The notes below the pieces were generated by a model. That model was not told where the DNA came from, made no database searches, and saw nothing but the letters and a program-made list of their open reading frames with translations. From a virus, in the IMG/VR virus record IMGVR_UViG_3300050821_004765, positions 1 through 64,000 of that record: a DNA stretch of 64,000 nt. The stretch is one strand, 5' to 3'. The position numbers and the translations under genes were made by a program. Shown here piece after piece: positions 8,193 to 16,051 of this stretch (the first letter of the stretch is position 1; each line of letters opens with the position of its first letter).

Positions 8193-9103
8193 GGCACATG
8201 GTCCCTTTCGCCAATAGGATATTTGATTGTCTCAACTTGTTCTAGGTGAGCGTCACATCTGTCGGCAATACGACCAGTATTTAGTAGCGCTTCTTGTGCG
8301 CCATCTTCTGATAAGCCTGTACCAACAAGTTGCTTGTAGACTTCGTCATCGGAAGTGGGAATTGATAAGAGTATGTCATATTCCCAGCTGGCCTCAACCG
8401 CACTAACAGTAGAACCACGATGTGCAGCGTGCAATATTTTTTGCATTTCGTTGTCGGCAGGATTGACATAATGGCAGTCGCTAGTAGCAACGAGCGGAAT
8501 TCCCGTTTCAGATGCAACGATTTCGAATGCCGGGTTAAGTACGCGAGTTCTATCAAGTCCTTCAAATCTTTGGCACTCCAGATAAAATCTATCACCAAAT
8601 ATGTTCTTGTACCATTCAGCGAGGTTAATGGTATTGCGTAATTGCTTGGTGGTATATCCCCCTCGCTTCTCTCCAAGGCTTTTTCCGCCAAGGAGCGTAC
8701 ACGAGATTGCACTATCCGCGCAGCCTGATAATACGATGAGCCCATCGCTAAATTCCTCTAGTCTATGCATATGCACAGTAGGCCAACGATAAAAGTCTTT
8801 CCAGCTTTGGGTTACCAAACGATTGAGATTCCGTAAACCATCTTGATTCATTGCAATAATGGTCTGGTGAAACTTACGCGACTCTTTCGGCGGGGCAACA
8901 TAGGCCTCTACGCCAAATAATGGTTTAATGTTGTGTTTCTTACATGCTTTTTCTAATTGCACGTGGCTAGAAAGATTGCCATGCTCGGTAAGCGCCATGG
9001 CTTTCATGCCATACTCTGCACAAAATTGAACATGCTCTTCCGGTAATTGAAATCCGTCGCCGTACGAGTGGGTGCTGTGGTGGTGAAGGGACACATATTC
9101 CAT
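8183..9103 (-). CDS. dnaE: DNA polymerase III alpha, N-terminal PHP half of split DnaE, 306 aa
   Basis: Holds the PHP domain of a C-family polymerase: SLHHHSTHSYGDG at the N-terminus, MKAMALTEHGNLSSH, PLFGVEAYVAP and VATSDCHYVNP, with the metal-binding His and Asp residues apparently kept. It ends shortly after the segment that precedes the palm in whole DnaE proteins (VETIKYPIGERDHVPWI). The reading frame stops as the HNH gene begins, with a ten-base overlap. It starts one base into the stop of a small upstream gene (TAATG). It should pair with the catalytic half downstream; whether the PHP domain proofreads is unknown. Confidence 0.85.
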   Translation of the reverse strand: MEYVSLHHHSTHSYGDGFQLPEEHVQFCAEYGMKAMALTEHGNLSSHVQLEKACKKHNIKPLFGVEAYVAPPKESRKFHQTIIAMNQDGLRNLNRLVTQSWKDFYRWPTVHMHRLEEFSDGLIVLSGCADSAISCTLLGGKSLGEKRGGYTTKQLRNTINLAEWYKNIFGDRFYLECQRFEGLDRTRVLNPAFEIVASETGIPLVATSDCHYVNPADNEMQKILHAAHRGSTVSAVEASWEYDILLSIPTSDDEVYKQLVGTGLSEDGAQEALLNTGRIADRCDAHLEQVETIKYPIGERDHVPWI

Positions 9104-9267
9104 TATGCTTTTACCTTTGCCCCTTCCGCTCGCAGGAAATCTATGAAAGCCTCAACATTTGGAAAACCAAAGAATCGGTACAATATCTCCAAATCGCGCT
9201 TATACAGGTATCCGCCATAGCCTACTCTATTGCCCTTCTTTGGGCCATATACGACATCCCTCCGCAT
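9103..9267 (-). CDS. small basic protein, 54 aa, probably leaderless
   Basis: A short ORF that fills the space between promoter P2 and the polymerase PHP gene. It starts MRRDVVYGPKKGNRVGYG, continues with an aromatic run containing LEILYRFFGFPNVEAFIDFL, and ends Lys-rich. The ATG lies exactly six bases after the -10 hexamer, so the mRNA should begin at or next to the A of the start codon and carry no ribosome-binding site. Its stop overlaps the dnaE start as TAATG, which suggests it couples translation into dnaE. No family is recognised. Confidence 0.7.
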   Translation of the reverse strand: MRRDVVYGPKKGNRVGYGGYLYKRDLEILYRFFGFPNVEAFIDFLRAEGAKVKA

Positions 9268-9273
9268 AAGTTA

Positions 9274-9302
9274 ATTATACCGGACAGGACCGTAGAAGTC
9301 TA
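9274..9302 (-). promoter_or_regulatory. promoter P2 (CGGACTAGACT type, leaderless start)
   Basis: On the minus strand, TAGACT, 17 bases, TATAAT, with CGGAC before the -35. The TAG of the -35 is also the stop codon of the upstream gene. The downstream ATG is six bases past the -10. Confidence 0.82.
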
Positions 9303-10070
9303 GTCCGACTTTCTGATCGCTAGCAATAGATGCCCGATCAAATCCATCATCACTTCTTTTGGTTGCTCAAATTTAAGTTCTTCGCCATCCCAAAGTGCAC
9401 GCTTAAGTTTCCACACTTTACGCCAGATATCTACAAACTGCCCACGCGGTCCAAGGCTCTTAACTTCATCACTAATGTCCCCGCCATAATCTTTGCACTT
9501 ACTTAGCCAAAGCTGCAATGTCTGCGGCAATACCTTGATAAGCACGTCTTCGGCAACATTATTCGGCACACCTTCAATGCGCATGTAATATGTCTTGGCG
9601 CCGATATCATATTTGTAATGTACATCTACACCATTACCGGTGATAGCAACTTCCAATGGAGGCGCCATCTTTTTACCATAGGTCATTTCTCCTGGCAATG
9701 GCGTGCTTTTGCTCACAATTTCCTCACTTGGCATCATACCCAGTTGGACTCTTCCTGCGTCGTCGCTATATTTTGCAATAGCAACTTTATCCCATCCATT
9801 TCTAAGAAATTGCGATAGAGTGCTCCATGGATCATATACTTGCAAGCTAGCTTCACGATATTCTTCATAGCAAATTTGCCCGGAACATTTATCAGGATGA
9901 TCTAGCTTTGCTTGTACCAGATCTAGTTTTGCTACGGCACGCCAACAATCTTTTTCTGTATATTCATTATCCCAACTTGGAATCACTGCCCAATCTTTTG
10001 TTGCTTTGTGATATGCACCATGACAGCGAATTGCTAGGTAATCTGGATTACCCGTGACATTCTGTTTCAT
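9300..10070 (-). CDS. possible nucleotide-modification-associated (Nmad1-like) protein, 256 aa
   Basis: The C-terminal 90 residues (LWLSKCKDYGGDI, LGPRGQFVDIWRKVWKLK, then a short linker and MMDLIGHLLLAI) resemble the Nmad1/DUF1599 pattern of an N/K-rich DYGG box, a DK/RL-like helix and a final DL-x-Y/H-x-L helix. The N-terminal part is aromatic and unrecognised. The start is the ATG overlapping the flavoprotein stop as ATGA. Its own stop lies in promoter P2. A role with base or nucleotide modification is suggested by family name and by the neighbouring flavoprotein only; confidence is modest. Confidence 0.55.
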   Translation of the reverse strand: MKQNVTGNPDYLAIRCHGAYHKATKDWAVIPSWDNEYTEKDCWRAVAKLDLVQAKLDHPDKCSGQICYEEYREASLQVYDPWSTLSQFLRNGWDKVAIAKYSDDAGRVQLGMMPSEEIVSKSTPLPGEMTYGKKMAPPLEVAITGNGVDVHYKYDIGAKTYYMRIEGVPNNVAEDVLIKVLPQTLQLWLSKCKDYGGDISDEVKSLGPRGQFVDIWRKVWKLKRALWDGEELKFEQPKEVMMDLIGHLLLAIRKSD

Positions 10071-10933
10071 ACCGTTATCCCCAATCTCAGCCTTAGTTCG
10101 GCCTGTACTTCGTGCCAGGCATCGGTCACTACCACACCTTTTTGCCATTTGCCGAACCTTCCTACGTGTAGCCAGCGCGTACCATTAACTGGGTTGATAT
10201 CAAACTCAGCAGGCACATATTTCAATGGCTTAATCAACTTGCTCGCTGGGATGCCTACACTAACATCGCGACCAATACAATGTGCCGGCCACTCCACGGT
10301 CTTGTAGCCAAACACATGACTGAGCCGATTGTAAGCAACGTCAGGGCTACCATCACAAATGATTGTCATGTCTGGCACTTCAAGATTGACGAATTGACCC
10401 CGCTCTGGGGCGTCACCTACTGCCCAGCCTAGACTGTAGATATACTGCTCACCTTCAATTGCCCAGATACGGCGGGGTACTGTGGAAATCACCAAATCAT
10501 AGGAGTCAATATTCAAGTCCTTATTCAGTGTCCAATATGGATGTGCATATCCGTCGCCGGGGATCTTTGGGGCTTCTCTTGAAGGTATTACATAATCCTG
10601 TACCAGGTCGTGATACTTTCGCCAGAGTATATTGTAAGCACGCCGAATATCCCAGGCTGGGTGAGCTGTCTCGAAATCCGCCGGGGCAATAATACCATCC
10701 CAAAATTTGCCATGAGTTTTGCGACGATATTCTTCAGGTGTGCCCTTATTGATATAAGTAACCCACTCTTCTTCGCCATGATCAATTCCAGGAATCGGTT
10801 CGTGTAAGTATTGGCTACCATAAAGGGCGGACTTTATCTTGCGGGAGAATACTTGGGGGTATATACCATGCGTCAGGCATGCGTGGGCGGCAATCATTCC
10901 TGTTGGACCGCAACCCAAAATCGCTACCTTCAT
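10067..10933 (-). CDS. FAD/NAD(P)-binding oxidoreductase-like protein, 288 aa
   Basis: The N-terminus (MKVAILGCGPTGMIAAHACL) is a textbook Rossmann dinucleotide-binding motif, G-x-G-x-x-G. It is followed by PQVFSRKIKSALYGSQYLHEP and, later, LVISTVPRR, as in FAD-dependent oxidoreductases of the phage type. The substrate is unknown. The ATG is chosen because the Rossmann motif begins there; longer in-frame sequence lies in the overlapping upstream gene. It is coupled by ATGA to the Nmad1-like gene downstream. Together with ThyX the pair could act on thymidylate or DNA bases, which is inference. Confidence 0.72.
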   Translation of the reverse strand: MKVAILGCGPTGMIAAHACLTHGIYPQVFSRKIKSALYGSQYLHEPIPGIDHGEEEWVTYINKGTPEEYRRKTHGKFWDGIIAPADFETAHPAWDIRRAYNILWRKYHDLVQDYVIPSREAPKIPGDGYAHPYWTLNKDLNIDSYDLVISTVPRRIWAIEGEQYIYSLGWAVGDAPERGQFVNLEVPDMTIICDGSPDVAYNRLSHVFGYKTVEWPAHCIGRDVSVGIPASKLIKPLKYVPAEFDINPVNGTRWLHVGRFGKWQKGVVVTDAWHEVQAELRLRLGITV

Positions 10934-11201
10934 CTGGGATCCTCTTCTCGCAGCAATTCTCTTCATGGACATACAGTGCACAATCTTCCATATTGTCACT
11001 GCTAAATTCATCAAACTTACGGTACTGATGCGTTTTGATTTGCGTAGACTTTGGCCCAAGTACTGGGTCATACATATCAAATTTTATATCTTCTGTATCT
11101 TCTGGTAAAATCAAGATCGGCGGAATAGCATTGTGTGATTGGTTTAGTGTAAAAGTTTTGCCATGACATGGCCCGAACATACAGAGCGCATTTATGATCA
11201 T
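10815..11201 (-). CDS. hypothetical protein, 128 aa, long overlap with flavoprotein gene
   Basis: Not recognised. The N-terminus (FGPCHGKTFTLNQ, PPILILPED) resembles a small phage protein type that starts with a Gly-rich turn. The ATG has a good TAGGAG ribosome-binding site. The last 39 residues share DNA with the start of the flavoprotein gene in another frame, an overlap of about 119 bases, far longer than is usual here. Either the tail is real, or a frameshift or sequencing change extends it past a lost stop. Confidence 0.6.
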   Translation of the reverse strand: MIINALCMFGPCHGKTFTLNQSHNAIPPILILPEDTEDIKFDMYDPVLGPKSTQIKTHQYRKFDEFSSDNMEDCALYVHEENCCEKRIPDEGSDFGLRSNRNDCRPRMPDAWYIPPSILPQDKVRPLW

Positions 11202-11384
11202 GTTGCTCCTAAGTGTAGGGCGAGTTCCTGGTAATTAATCAGGTTGGGTTATGGGACTCGCGGCTCCACGTTTAGTTGGCTATTTAGGGGCAGATCTCTG
11301 GTGCCCAGGTTGCCACCCTAACTTGGCGTTATATGAAGCCCACACCCAGTCATCAAGGCTCTACTGTACTGCTATTACAGTAGT
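11202..11384. other. intergenic region with two possible hairpins
   Basis: A hairpin lies directly after the SSB-like stop: CTACTGTA pairs with TACAGTAG across seven bases (11,361-11,383). It has no U-tract, so it may protect or process mRNA rather than terminate. A second structure at 11,221-11,260 pairs CGAGTTCC with GGGACTCG (one mismatch) around an inner CCTG/CAGG stem. Only very small ORFs are present, none convincing. Confidence 0.4.
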
Positions 11385-12077
11385 CTAAAATGGGCCGCCT
11401 TCAGCATCGACGTAATCCCCATCTTCGGCATCTTCATAGTCATCGTCATCGGTGTCGGCGTCAGCTTCATCCTCGACATCCTCATCCCCGATGTCGTCGT
11501 CTTCATCTTCATCATAGCCATCCTCGTCCAACTCCTGACGATTCTTGCTATTCTTGCGAGGAATGTACTCCGCCACCTCAGCCTTAAACTGTCCCTTGTA
11601 GCTACTGGGCTTTGCCAGCACCTGAACGAGTAGCTCGCCGCTGGGCGAGTTAATGGCATAATTGCCAATGCTCTCCACGTGCTTCTCGACAGTATTGTCC
11701 TTTTTCTTCACGCGCTTGACTTTCGGGCCAACATCCCAGAATGCCTTCTCGATCTCATGCTTGGCCTGGTCGCTGCCATCGGTGAGACCATGCAAGAAAG
11801 CATTGACAAAAGGTAACGACGACTTGATGATATTCAGGCCATCCCAAATTGGGTGGCCTAAATATTCCTTCTTGCTATCAGGTCCAACAACTTCAAGCAA
11901 CACGCTAATGCGAGGCTTGCCTTTATTCTCCCCAATGGACTTGATCTCACCAACCGTCATACGCTTGATTTTGCACAGATAGCTGCCCTTGGGCAAGTTA
12001 GGGCCATCATAGCCACCCATACCACCGGCGGGGTCGACGCCAGCGCCATTGATGTCCCACTTAATCCTTGTTGCCAT
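11385..12077 (-). CDS. single-stranded DNA-binding-like protein, 230 aa
   Basis: The N-terminal 150 residues are beta-rich with an early Gly-rich segment (GGMGGYDGPNLPKGSYL), as in phage DUF669/SSB-like proteins. The last 50 residues are almost all Asp and Glu and end in GGPF. An acidic tail with a terminal Phe is the known partner-binding feature of bacterial SSB (DDDIPF). It lies next to a Sak4-like ATPase and a Cas4-like nuclease, a usual recombination trio. Function is inferred from tail, length and neighbours; the OB fold itself was not tested. Confidence 0.7.
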   Translation of the reverse strand: MATRIKWDINGAGVDPAGGMGGYDGPNLPKGSYLCKIKRMTVGEIKSIGENKGKPRISVLLEVVGPDSKKEYLGHPIWDGLNIIKSSLPFVNAFLHGLTDGSDQAKHEIEKAFWDVGPKVKRVKKKDNTVEKHVESIGNYAINSPSGELLVQVLAKPSSYKGQFKAEVAEYIPRKNSKNRQELDEDGYDEDEDDDIGDEDVEDEADADTDDDDYEDAEDGDYVDAEGGPF

Positions 12078-12080
12078 TTA

Positions 12081-13040
12081 CTAGACCTCCATCATCATAT
12101 TGCTGAGTTCATCATCGTTGTCAGATTCGTCGGGAATAGCTGCGACGACTTCGGCCTTAGCGTCGGACGTAGGACGACGGCGCAACCGCTCACGGTCCTC
12201 GGCAGGCTTACGTACAGCCTTGTTCTCGTCCGTCTTATTCGGCGGTACGCGTCCAGGTGCGGGCTGTTTTGGCCCCGATTCTAGTAGTTCGCGAATGTCC
12301 TTCAGCCCATTCAGATGGCTCGGGCCGATAATGGTGCGCGGTGCCAAACAGCGAGTACGGTCCTTAGCCATGACGGTCTTGGTACCATGCCACTGAATAA
12401 CCCTTTGCTCTTCGTATTGTGGTTTCCCATCAACTTCACCGACTTTCTTTCGCACAGTTTTCATGTTACCAAAGCTAGTCATCCAGCCACACACCAGCTT
12501 TGAGTACTGGGTACCCTTACCCTGAATCATCGGCAAGACATAGGATTCTTCATCCTCATTCTTGTCTTCTTGTTGCAAGGCAGTGTACAGCATATTTACT
12601 GGCAAGGAATTGAACGCTTTCACCATGCGTTGGAACTTGTTGTAGTATGGCTGCCAATCGCGAATATCAGGAATGTCCTGGTCACCACCTCGTTCCTCAA
12701 CTGCCTTCGCCAAAACCCAACGCATACACATGCTCTGCATTTCAGTTAGCGAATCAAGGACAACCCAATTGAAAGGGATGGTGTCGAGTGTGTATAGCCA
12801 CTCGTAAGCCGCCACGACGTCATCCCAGCCTTCGGCACCCTCACGAACTTTCCACTTTTTAGCGGTCGAGCCGAATCTTTTGGCGGACAAAGTTCCATTG
12901 TCCTCGGGAGCAATAAAAAGGACGTCATCATCAGAGCCTGCCAAGACGGTTTTGCCCACACCAGAGTCGCCGTAGATGAGCAGGTTGTTATATTCATCCT
13001 CATCCGCCAGTTCGATGATGTTACTTGGAAGTTCTACCAC
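12081..13040 (-). CDS. Sak4-like RecA-fold ATPase, 319 aa
   Basis: Walker A is GDSGVGKT near residues 24-31. Walker B is NWVVLDSLTEM near 90-100. A later polar motif is SLPVNMLYTALQQ. This matches the Sak4 group of phage recombinases (AAA/RecA fold), which pair homologous single strands with help from an SSB. The C-terminal 70 residues are charged, Arg-rich then acidic, and probably disordered. It is four bases from the SSB-like gene and two genes from the nuclease. Confidence 0.78.
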   Translation of the reverse strand: MVELPSNIIELADEDEYNNLLIYGDSGVGKTVLAGSDDDVLFIAPEDNGTLSAKRFGSTAKKWKVREGAEGWDDVVAAYEWLYTLDTIPFNWVVLDSLTEMQSMCMRWVLAKAVEERGGDQDIPDIRDWQPYYNKFQRMVKAFNSLPVNMLYTALQQEDKNEDEESYVLPMIQGKGTQYSKLVCGWMTSFGNMKTVRKKVGEVDGKPQYEEQRVIQWHGTKTVMAKDRTRCLAPRTIIGPSHLNGLKDIRELLESGPKQPAPGRVPPNKTDENKAVRKPAEDRERLRRRPTSDAKAEVVAAIPDESDNDDELSNMMMEV

Positions 13041-13227
13041 TTGTTAGCCTTTCGTCATGTATCTCTGCTAATCGTTGCCGACCGGCACATGTAGCTTGAT
13101 ACTGGTTACCAATTCTTATCTCGTGGCCATTATCATCAATCACATATGAAGTTATTGTTTCATTTGTTAACATTTCAAACCAAGCCAAAAGTGAAATATC
13201 ATCCGATGGCTTATTGTGATAACTCAA
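13021..13227 (-). CDS. hypothetical protein, 68 aa
   Basis: Not recognised. A small protein with a TTG start overlapping the nuclease stop as TTGA, ending 20 bases inside the ATPase gene. It starts MSYHNKPSDDISLLAWFEML and is then beta-prone. Full coupling on both sides supports it as a gene; the role is unknown, perhaps an accessory to the recombination pair. Confidence 0.6.
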   Translation of the reverse strand: MSYHNKPSDDISLLAWFEMLTNETITSYVIDDNGHEIRIGNQYQATCAGRQRLAEIHDERLTSGRTSK

Positions 13228-14357
13228 TGCTCCACCTTCTTGGTGCGATGGTCGGCATAAGGGTCGACCTTTTTGTACACCGTTTCGATGAAGTATTCCA
13301 CATCCTCTGGCTCACTACCTTCATCAAGTGAGCAAAGGTTGTAGAAGTTACAGAAATTGCAATCCTTGGCGAAGGACTTTGTAACTGGAATGTCCCCCGC
13401 CGCGGTACGCTCCATGATGGCGGCCTCTTGGCTGATCCGCATGATGGTCTTGTTGCGTTCACGTGGGGTACGTGCAACGAACTCCCGGCGAAACAGTGGG
13501 GTTTCGCTGCGTTCGCCGTGTACTTTTAGTTTGCAGCGCTCAGCTTCGGCGGCCAGTTCGTCCTTCAATAGCTTTTTGAAACTGGCAGGGTCAACCTCAA
13601 TGCCATCTTTGGCATAAGAATTGATTAGCGCATCTATGTAATGCTGCTTCAATGGCTCCTTGAAAATTTTGCCTTTGCGCAAGAAGTTGTACTCCATACC
13701 CTTGACATAATCATCCTTGTTGATTAGCCCTTGGTCTTGGAGCGCTTTCGTCGCAACTGCAATATAAGTCGAAGCTTGCGGATCAAGGTCAAGATGCAAC
13801 GTCGATAGTTGATTGGCGGTTTTGTGGTCCACCATCTTGATGTGTCCGTCGTTAAGATCGCGATAGCAAAGATCAAATACACCAACGAGAGTGCATATAG
13901 GCCGATAACCTTTACGTCCATCTTTCAAAATTGGTGGGTAGCGGATATCTGGGATGGTAACTGCAAAGTTGCGCTCGGCGTCCAGGACGTCCCAGTGCGG
14001 GTCGCCGGCATATTCAATAACATATTCTTCAAGGAGATTACGCCCAAGGGTGTAGAAGTCTTCCCAAGTTGCAATTTCTTCTTCATCAACTTGCTCCTTG
14101 ACTCGCAGGACATTGATCACATCTTGTGCTAATCGCTCCCAAGTTTCCGCTGGGTGCGGTCCGCGTTTTACCCCAGGTTGGTAGTATTCCGCCATGCAGA
14201 GGTGCACAATAGTACCGAATTCTGCAGCTGTCTTCCGTTCGGCTATTGGCCGCAGGCAATCTACATAGCCCCAATACCAAGCCTGGGGGCAACGGTGATA
14301 GGTTGCGCGCTCACTACTTCGCAGTAATGGCAATTCCTTACCAACGACGCCTGCCAT
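13224..14357 (-). CDS. Cas4/RecB-like PD-(D/E)XK nuclease, 377 aa
   Basis: It has the order of motifs seen in RecB/Cas4-family exonucleases: SERATYHRCPQAWYWGY at the N-terminus, GTIVHLCMAEYY with the conserved His, GVFDLCYRD with the metal Asp, MVDHKTAN (about residues 175-182) with the D-x-K pair, and a C-terminal CNFCNFYNLC. One N-terminal and three C-terminal cysteines fit a 4Fe-4S cluster clamp. It probably resects DNA ends for the Sak4-like ATPase and SSB-like protein downstream. It starts one base into the upstream stop (TGATG). Confidence 0.85.
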   Translation of the reverse strand: MAGVVGKELPLLRSSERATYHRCPQAWYWGYVDCLRPIAERKTAAEFGTIVHLCMAEYYQPGVKRGPHPAETWERLAQDVINVLRVKEQVDEEEIATWEDFYTLGRNLLEEYVIEYAGDPHWDVLDAERNFAVTIPDIRYPPILKDGRKGYRPICTLVGVFDLCYRDLNDGHIKMVDHKTANQLSTLHLDLDPQASTYIAVATKALQDQGLINKDDYVKGMEYNFLRKGKIFKEPLKQHYIDALINSYAKDGIEVDPASFKKLLKDELAAEAERCKLKVHGERSETPLFRREFVARTPRERNKTIMRISQEAAIMERTAAGDIPVTKSFAKDCNFCNFYNLCSLDEGSEPEDVEYFIETVYKKVDPYADHRTKKVEH

Positions 14358-15091
14358 CAGAGTGCCTGCACAGCTAGCTGCTCGCCATCAACTACATAAC
14401 CAAGACACTTAAATTCTAATCCGCTGCCATTTATTTCATGAAATGCTGCAAATTCACCTAGTTTAGGGTGGTCCCAACCTGGATAGTTCCAGAATTCATC
14501 AAATACAATGATTGTACCACTTTTAATCCATGGCCTTAGCGTATCTAATACAAATTTAGTGCTACTGTAGAGATCGCAATCTATATGGATAAGTGCAATA
14601 CCTTCACCATCAAGATAGGGCTGTTGAATATCAATCCAAGCCGGCAATGAATCTTCGAAAAGCCCCGATACAATTGCTACACTATCCCATTTTACTATTT
14701 CTTCTAGTCTGTATGTATCTATTGCAAATGACCCCTTGGGGTATTCACCTCGCCAAGCTTCTGGCAATCCTAGGAAACTATCAAATCCATAAGTAAACCT
14801 ATGTTGCCGCAGCCAATTCAATGAGGTGCCATCGCCAACGCCAAACTCTAGGCAATAGCCGTCAGGATTATCTCTCTGCAATACTGCACAATGGTTGAGC
14901 ATCGGGGCACGACCAAGATATTCGTGCGCGTAGAATGGGCCATTTTTATCTGGTGAAGTGCTAATAATATATTCAGCGGTATCAACACATGCTTGTCGAT
15001 ACATTTCTCGCTTGATATTACTTACGCTTGTGCGCTCACGAATGAATGTCCTGAAGTGATCACTGTCAATAGTGACTTCATCGAGACCCAC
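14357..15091 (-). CDS. TylF/MycF-family SAM-dependent O-methyltransferase-like protein, 244 aa
   Basis: The pattern matches the macrocin O-methyltransferase (TylF/MycF) family: YCLEFGVGDGTSLNWL for SAM binding, TYGFDSFLGLPEAWRGE, VSGLFEDSLPAW, then ALIHIDCDLYSST and TIIVFDEFWNYPGW with the metal-ligand Asp residues. Known members methylate sugar hydroxyls on antibiotics or surface glycans. In a phage it might modify a glycan on virion, DNA or host envelope; no sugar transferase is visible nearby. The start is GTG with GGGAG upstream. It sits between recombination genes and a small unknown, so it may be cargo. Confidence 0.75.
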   Translation of the reverse strand: MGLDEVTIDSDHFRTFIRERTSVSNIKREMYRQACVDTAEYIISTSPDKNGPFYAHEYLGRAPMLNHCAVLQRDNPDGYCLEFGVGDGTSLNWLRQHRFTYGFDSFLGLPEAWRGEYPKGSFAIDTYRLEEIVKWDSVAIVSGLFEDSLPAWIDIQQPYLDGEGIALIHIDCDLYSSTKFVLDTLRPWIKSGTIIVFDEFWNYPGWDHPKLGEFAAFHEINGSGLEFKCLGYVVDGEQLAVQAL

Positions 15092-15124
15092 TATATTACT
15101 CCCGCCACAGGTTGTTGTATTTAC

Positions 15125-15274
15125 TTAAGTTATTCTGGAGAATGGCGAACGTCGCTGTAGTACTGACTTGGGATATAAGTCAATCCTTATTCGCCATTCA
15201 CCAGAACGTACAGAGCCAGCCCGCATATGGCAGTCCTGTACTTCTGGCCCACACTCGGTCTGGAGTGCCTCCAT
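15125..15274 (-). CDS. hypothetical protein, 49 aa
   Basis: Not recognised. I choose the inner ATG (MEALQTECGPEVQDCHM); a longer form would overlap the next gene. It has two Cys and a His within 16 residues and then a basic beta-prone tail. An imperfect 15-base inverted repeat lies inside the 3' half, so the stretch may serve as RNA structure as well as, or instead of, a gene. Confidence 0.45.
   Translation of the reverse strand: MEALQTECGPEVQDCHMRAGSVRSGEWRIRIDLYPKSVLQRRSPFSRIT
15135..15204. repeat. inverted repeat, 15-base arms (14 of 15 matching), 40-base loop
   Basis: The left arm at 15,135-15,149 (CTGGAGAATGGCGAA) pairs with the right arm at 15,190-15,204, with one mismatch. No U-tract follows on either strand. 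It may fold in the leftward mRNA upstream of the methyltransferase gene. Confidence 0.6.
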
Positions 15275-15296
15275 TTCGGCAGTGGGCGCCGGTCTA

Positions 15297-15971
15297 TCAG
15301 AAGCTAGACTTGCTAGCCCCAACCTTGTTGAGTCGACCTTCACGGCCCTTGAAACGTCCGCGCGTGGACTCAGCCGGTGCCTCTTCGGTATCGCCTTCTA
15401 CAGCGCCTTCGCCTTCAGCCTTGGCTGTTGCCTTAGCTTCACGGGCAGCTTCACGCTGCTCGCGGGCTGCTTCGCGCTGGTCGCGCTTCTGCTGGGCGGT
15501 CTCTTCCGCTTCCTGGCGCTTCTTGTCACGCTCTTCCAGCTTGCGCTGCCGGTCAGCTTCCTTAGCCAGCCGGTCAGCTTCACGCTGCTCACGCTTGGCG
15601 CTCTGGTTGAATTCGCGCTCGGCACGAAGCCATTCCCGCACGCCCTTCTCAGATTCGCGCTGCTCAGCCTTCTGCTGACGCTCGGCATCACGCTGAGCCT
15701 TGGCTGCAGCCTTCGCCTCGTTGACCTCTCGGTTGGCCTCTTCGCGTTCTGCAGTACGTGCCTTACGCTCGCGGTCAGCTTCAGTCAGCCCCTCTTCGTC
15801 ACGCGCGCTGTTACGCCATGCCTGCCACTCGCTGTGGTTGGTCAGAACTGCCTGCACATGCCCTGCATCAATGGTTACGCCTGCCTTTTCGCCAGCGTAT
15901 CGCGCGAGAGAAACGGCTGCAGGGCCAGGGTTCTCAACGGAATAACGCTTGCGGTCGGTCTCATTGGCCAT
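15297..15971 (-). CDS. long charged coiled-coil protein, 224 aa
   Basis: Residues from about 70 to 190 are a nearly unbroken run of Glu, Arg, Lys, Ala and Gln, predicting one long helix or coiled coil. The tail is Gly/Arg-rich. The N-terminal 60 residues hold a distinct segment, VTIDAGHVQAVLTNHSEWQAWRN, that is echoed in the protein at 32,975. I choose the ATG giving MANETDRKRYS, with AGAGGA upstream; an earlier ATG would add 18 basic residues. The function is unknown; such proteins can be scaffolds or DNA-associated. Confidence 0.65.
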   Translation of the reverse strand: MANETDRKRYSVENPGPAAVSLARYAGEKAGVTIDAGHVQAVLTNHSEWQAWRNSARDEEGLTEADRERKARTAEREEANREVNEAKAAAKAQRDAERQQKAEQRESEKGVREWLRAEREFNQSAKREQREADRLAKEADRQRKLEERDKKRQEAEETAQQKRDQREAAREQREAAREAKATAKAEGEGAVEGDTEEAPAESTRGRFKGREGRLNKVGASKSSF

Positions 15972-16035
15972 GATTGGTAAATCCTCTTTGCTAGTAGTTT
16001 GGGTCTTCCGCGATCTACGCGACATCTACCCTTCA

Positions 16036-16051
16036 AGTATACCTTAGTCTA
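16036..16051 (-). promoter_or_regulatory. degenerate promoter P3
   Basis: On the minus strand CGGACTAGACT is followed after only four bases by TATACT, so the motif cannot be a -35 at normal spacing. A TTTACG lies 18 bases before the -10 and could replace it. Compared with P1, the arrangement looks like the loss of about 13 bases between motif and -10. Confidence 0.5.

Noticed and set aside
11221-11260. tRNA-like folding region after the SSB-like gene
   Set aside because: No T-arm consensus and no seven-base acceptor stem could be found; stems are short and include a mismatch.
11280-11345. 21-codon GTG ORF between the SSB-like gene and the next gene
   Set aside because: No ribosome-binding site and no overlap with neighbours, unlike the other short ORFs accepted here.
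3232-15114. 13-base repeat AACCTGTGGCGGG in two leaders (near 3,235 and 15,105)
   Set aside because: Dozens of chance 13-base matches are expected in 64 kb counting both strands, so two copies mean little.
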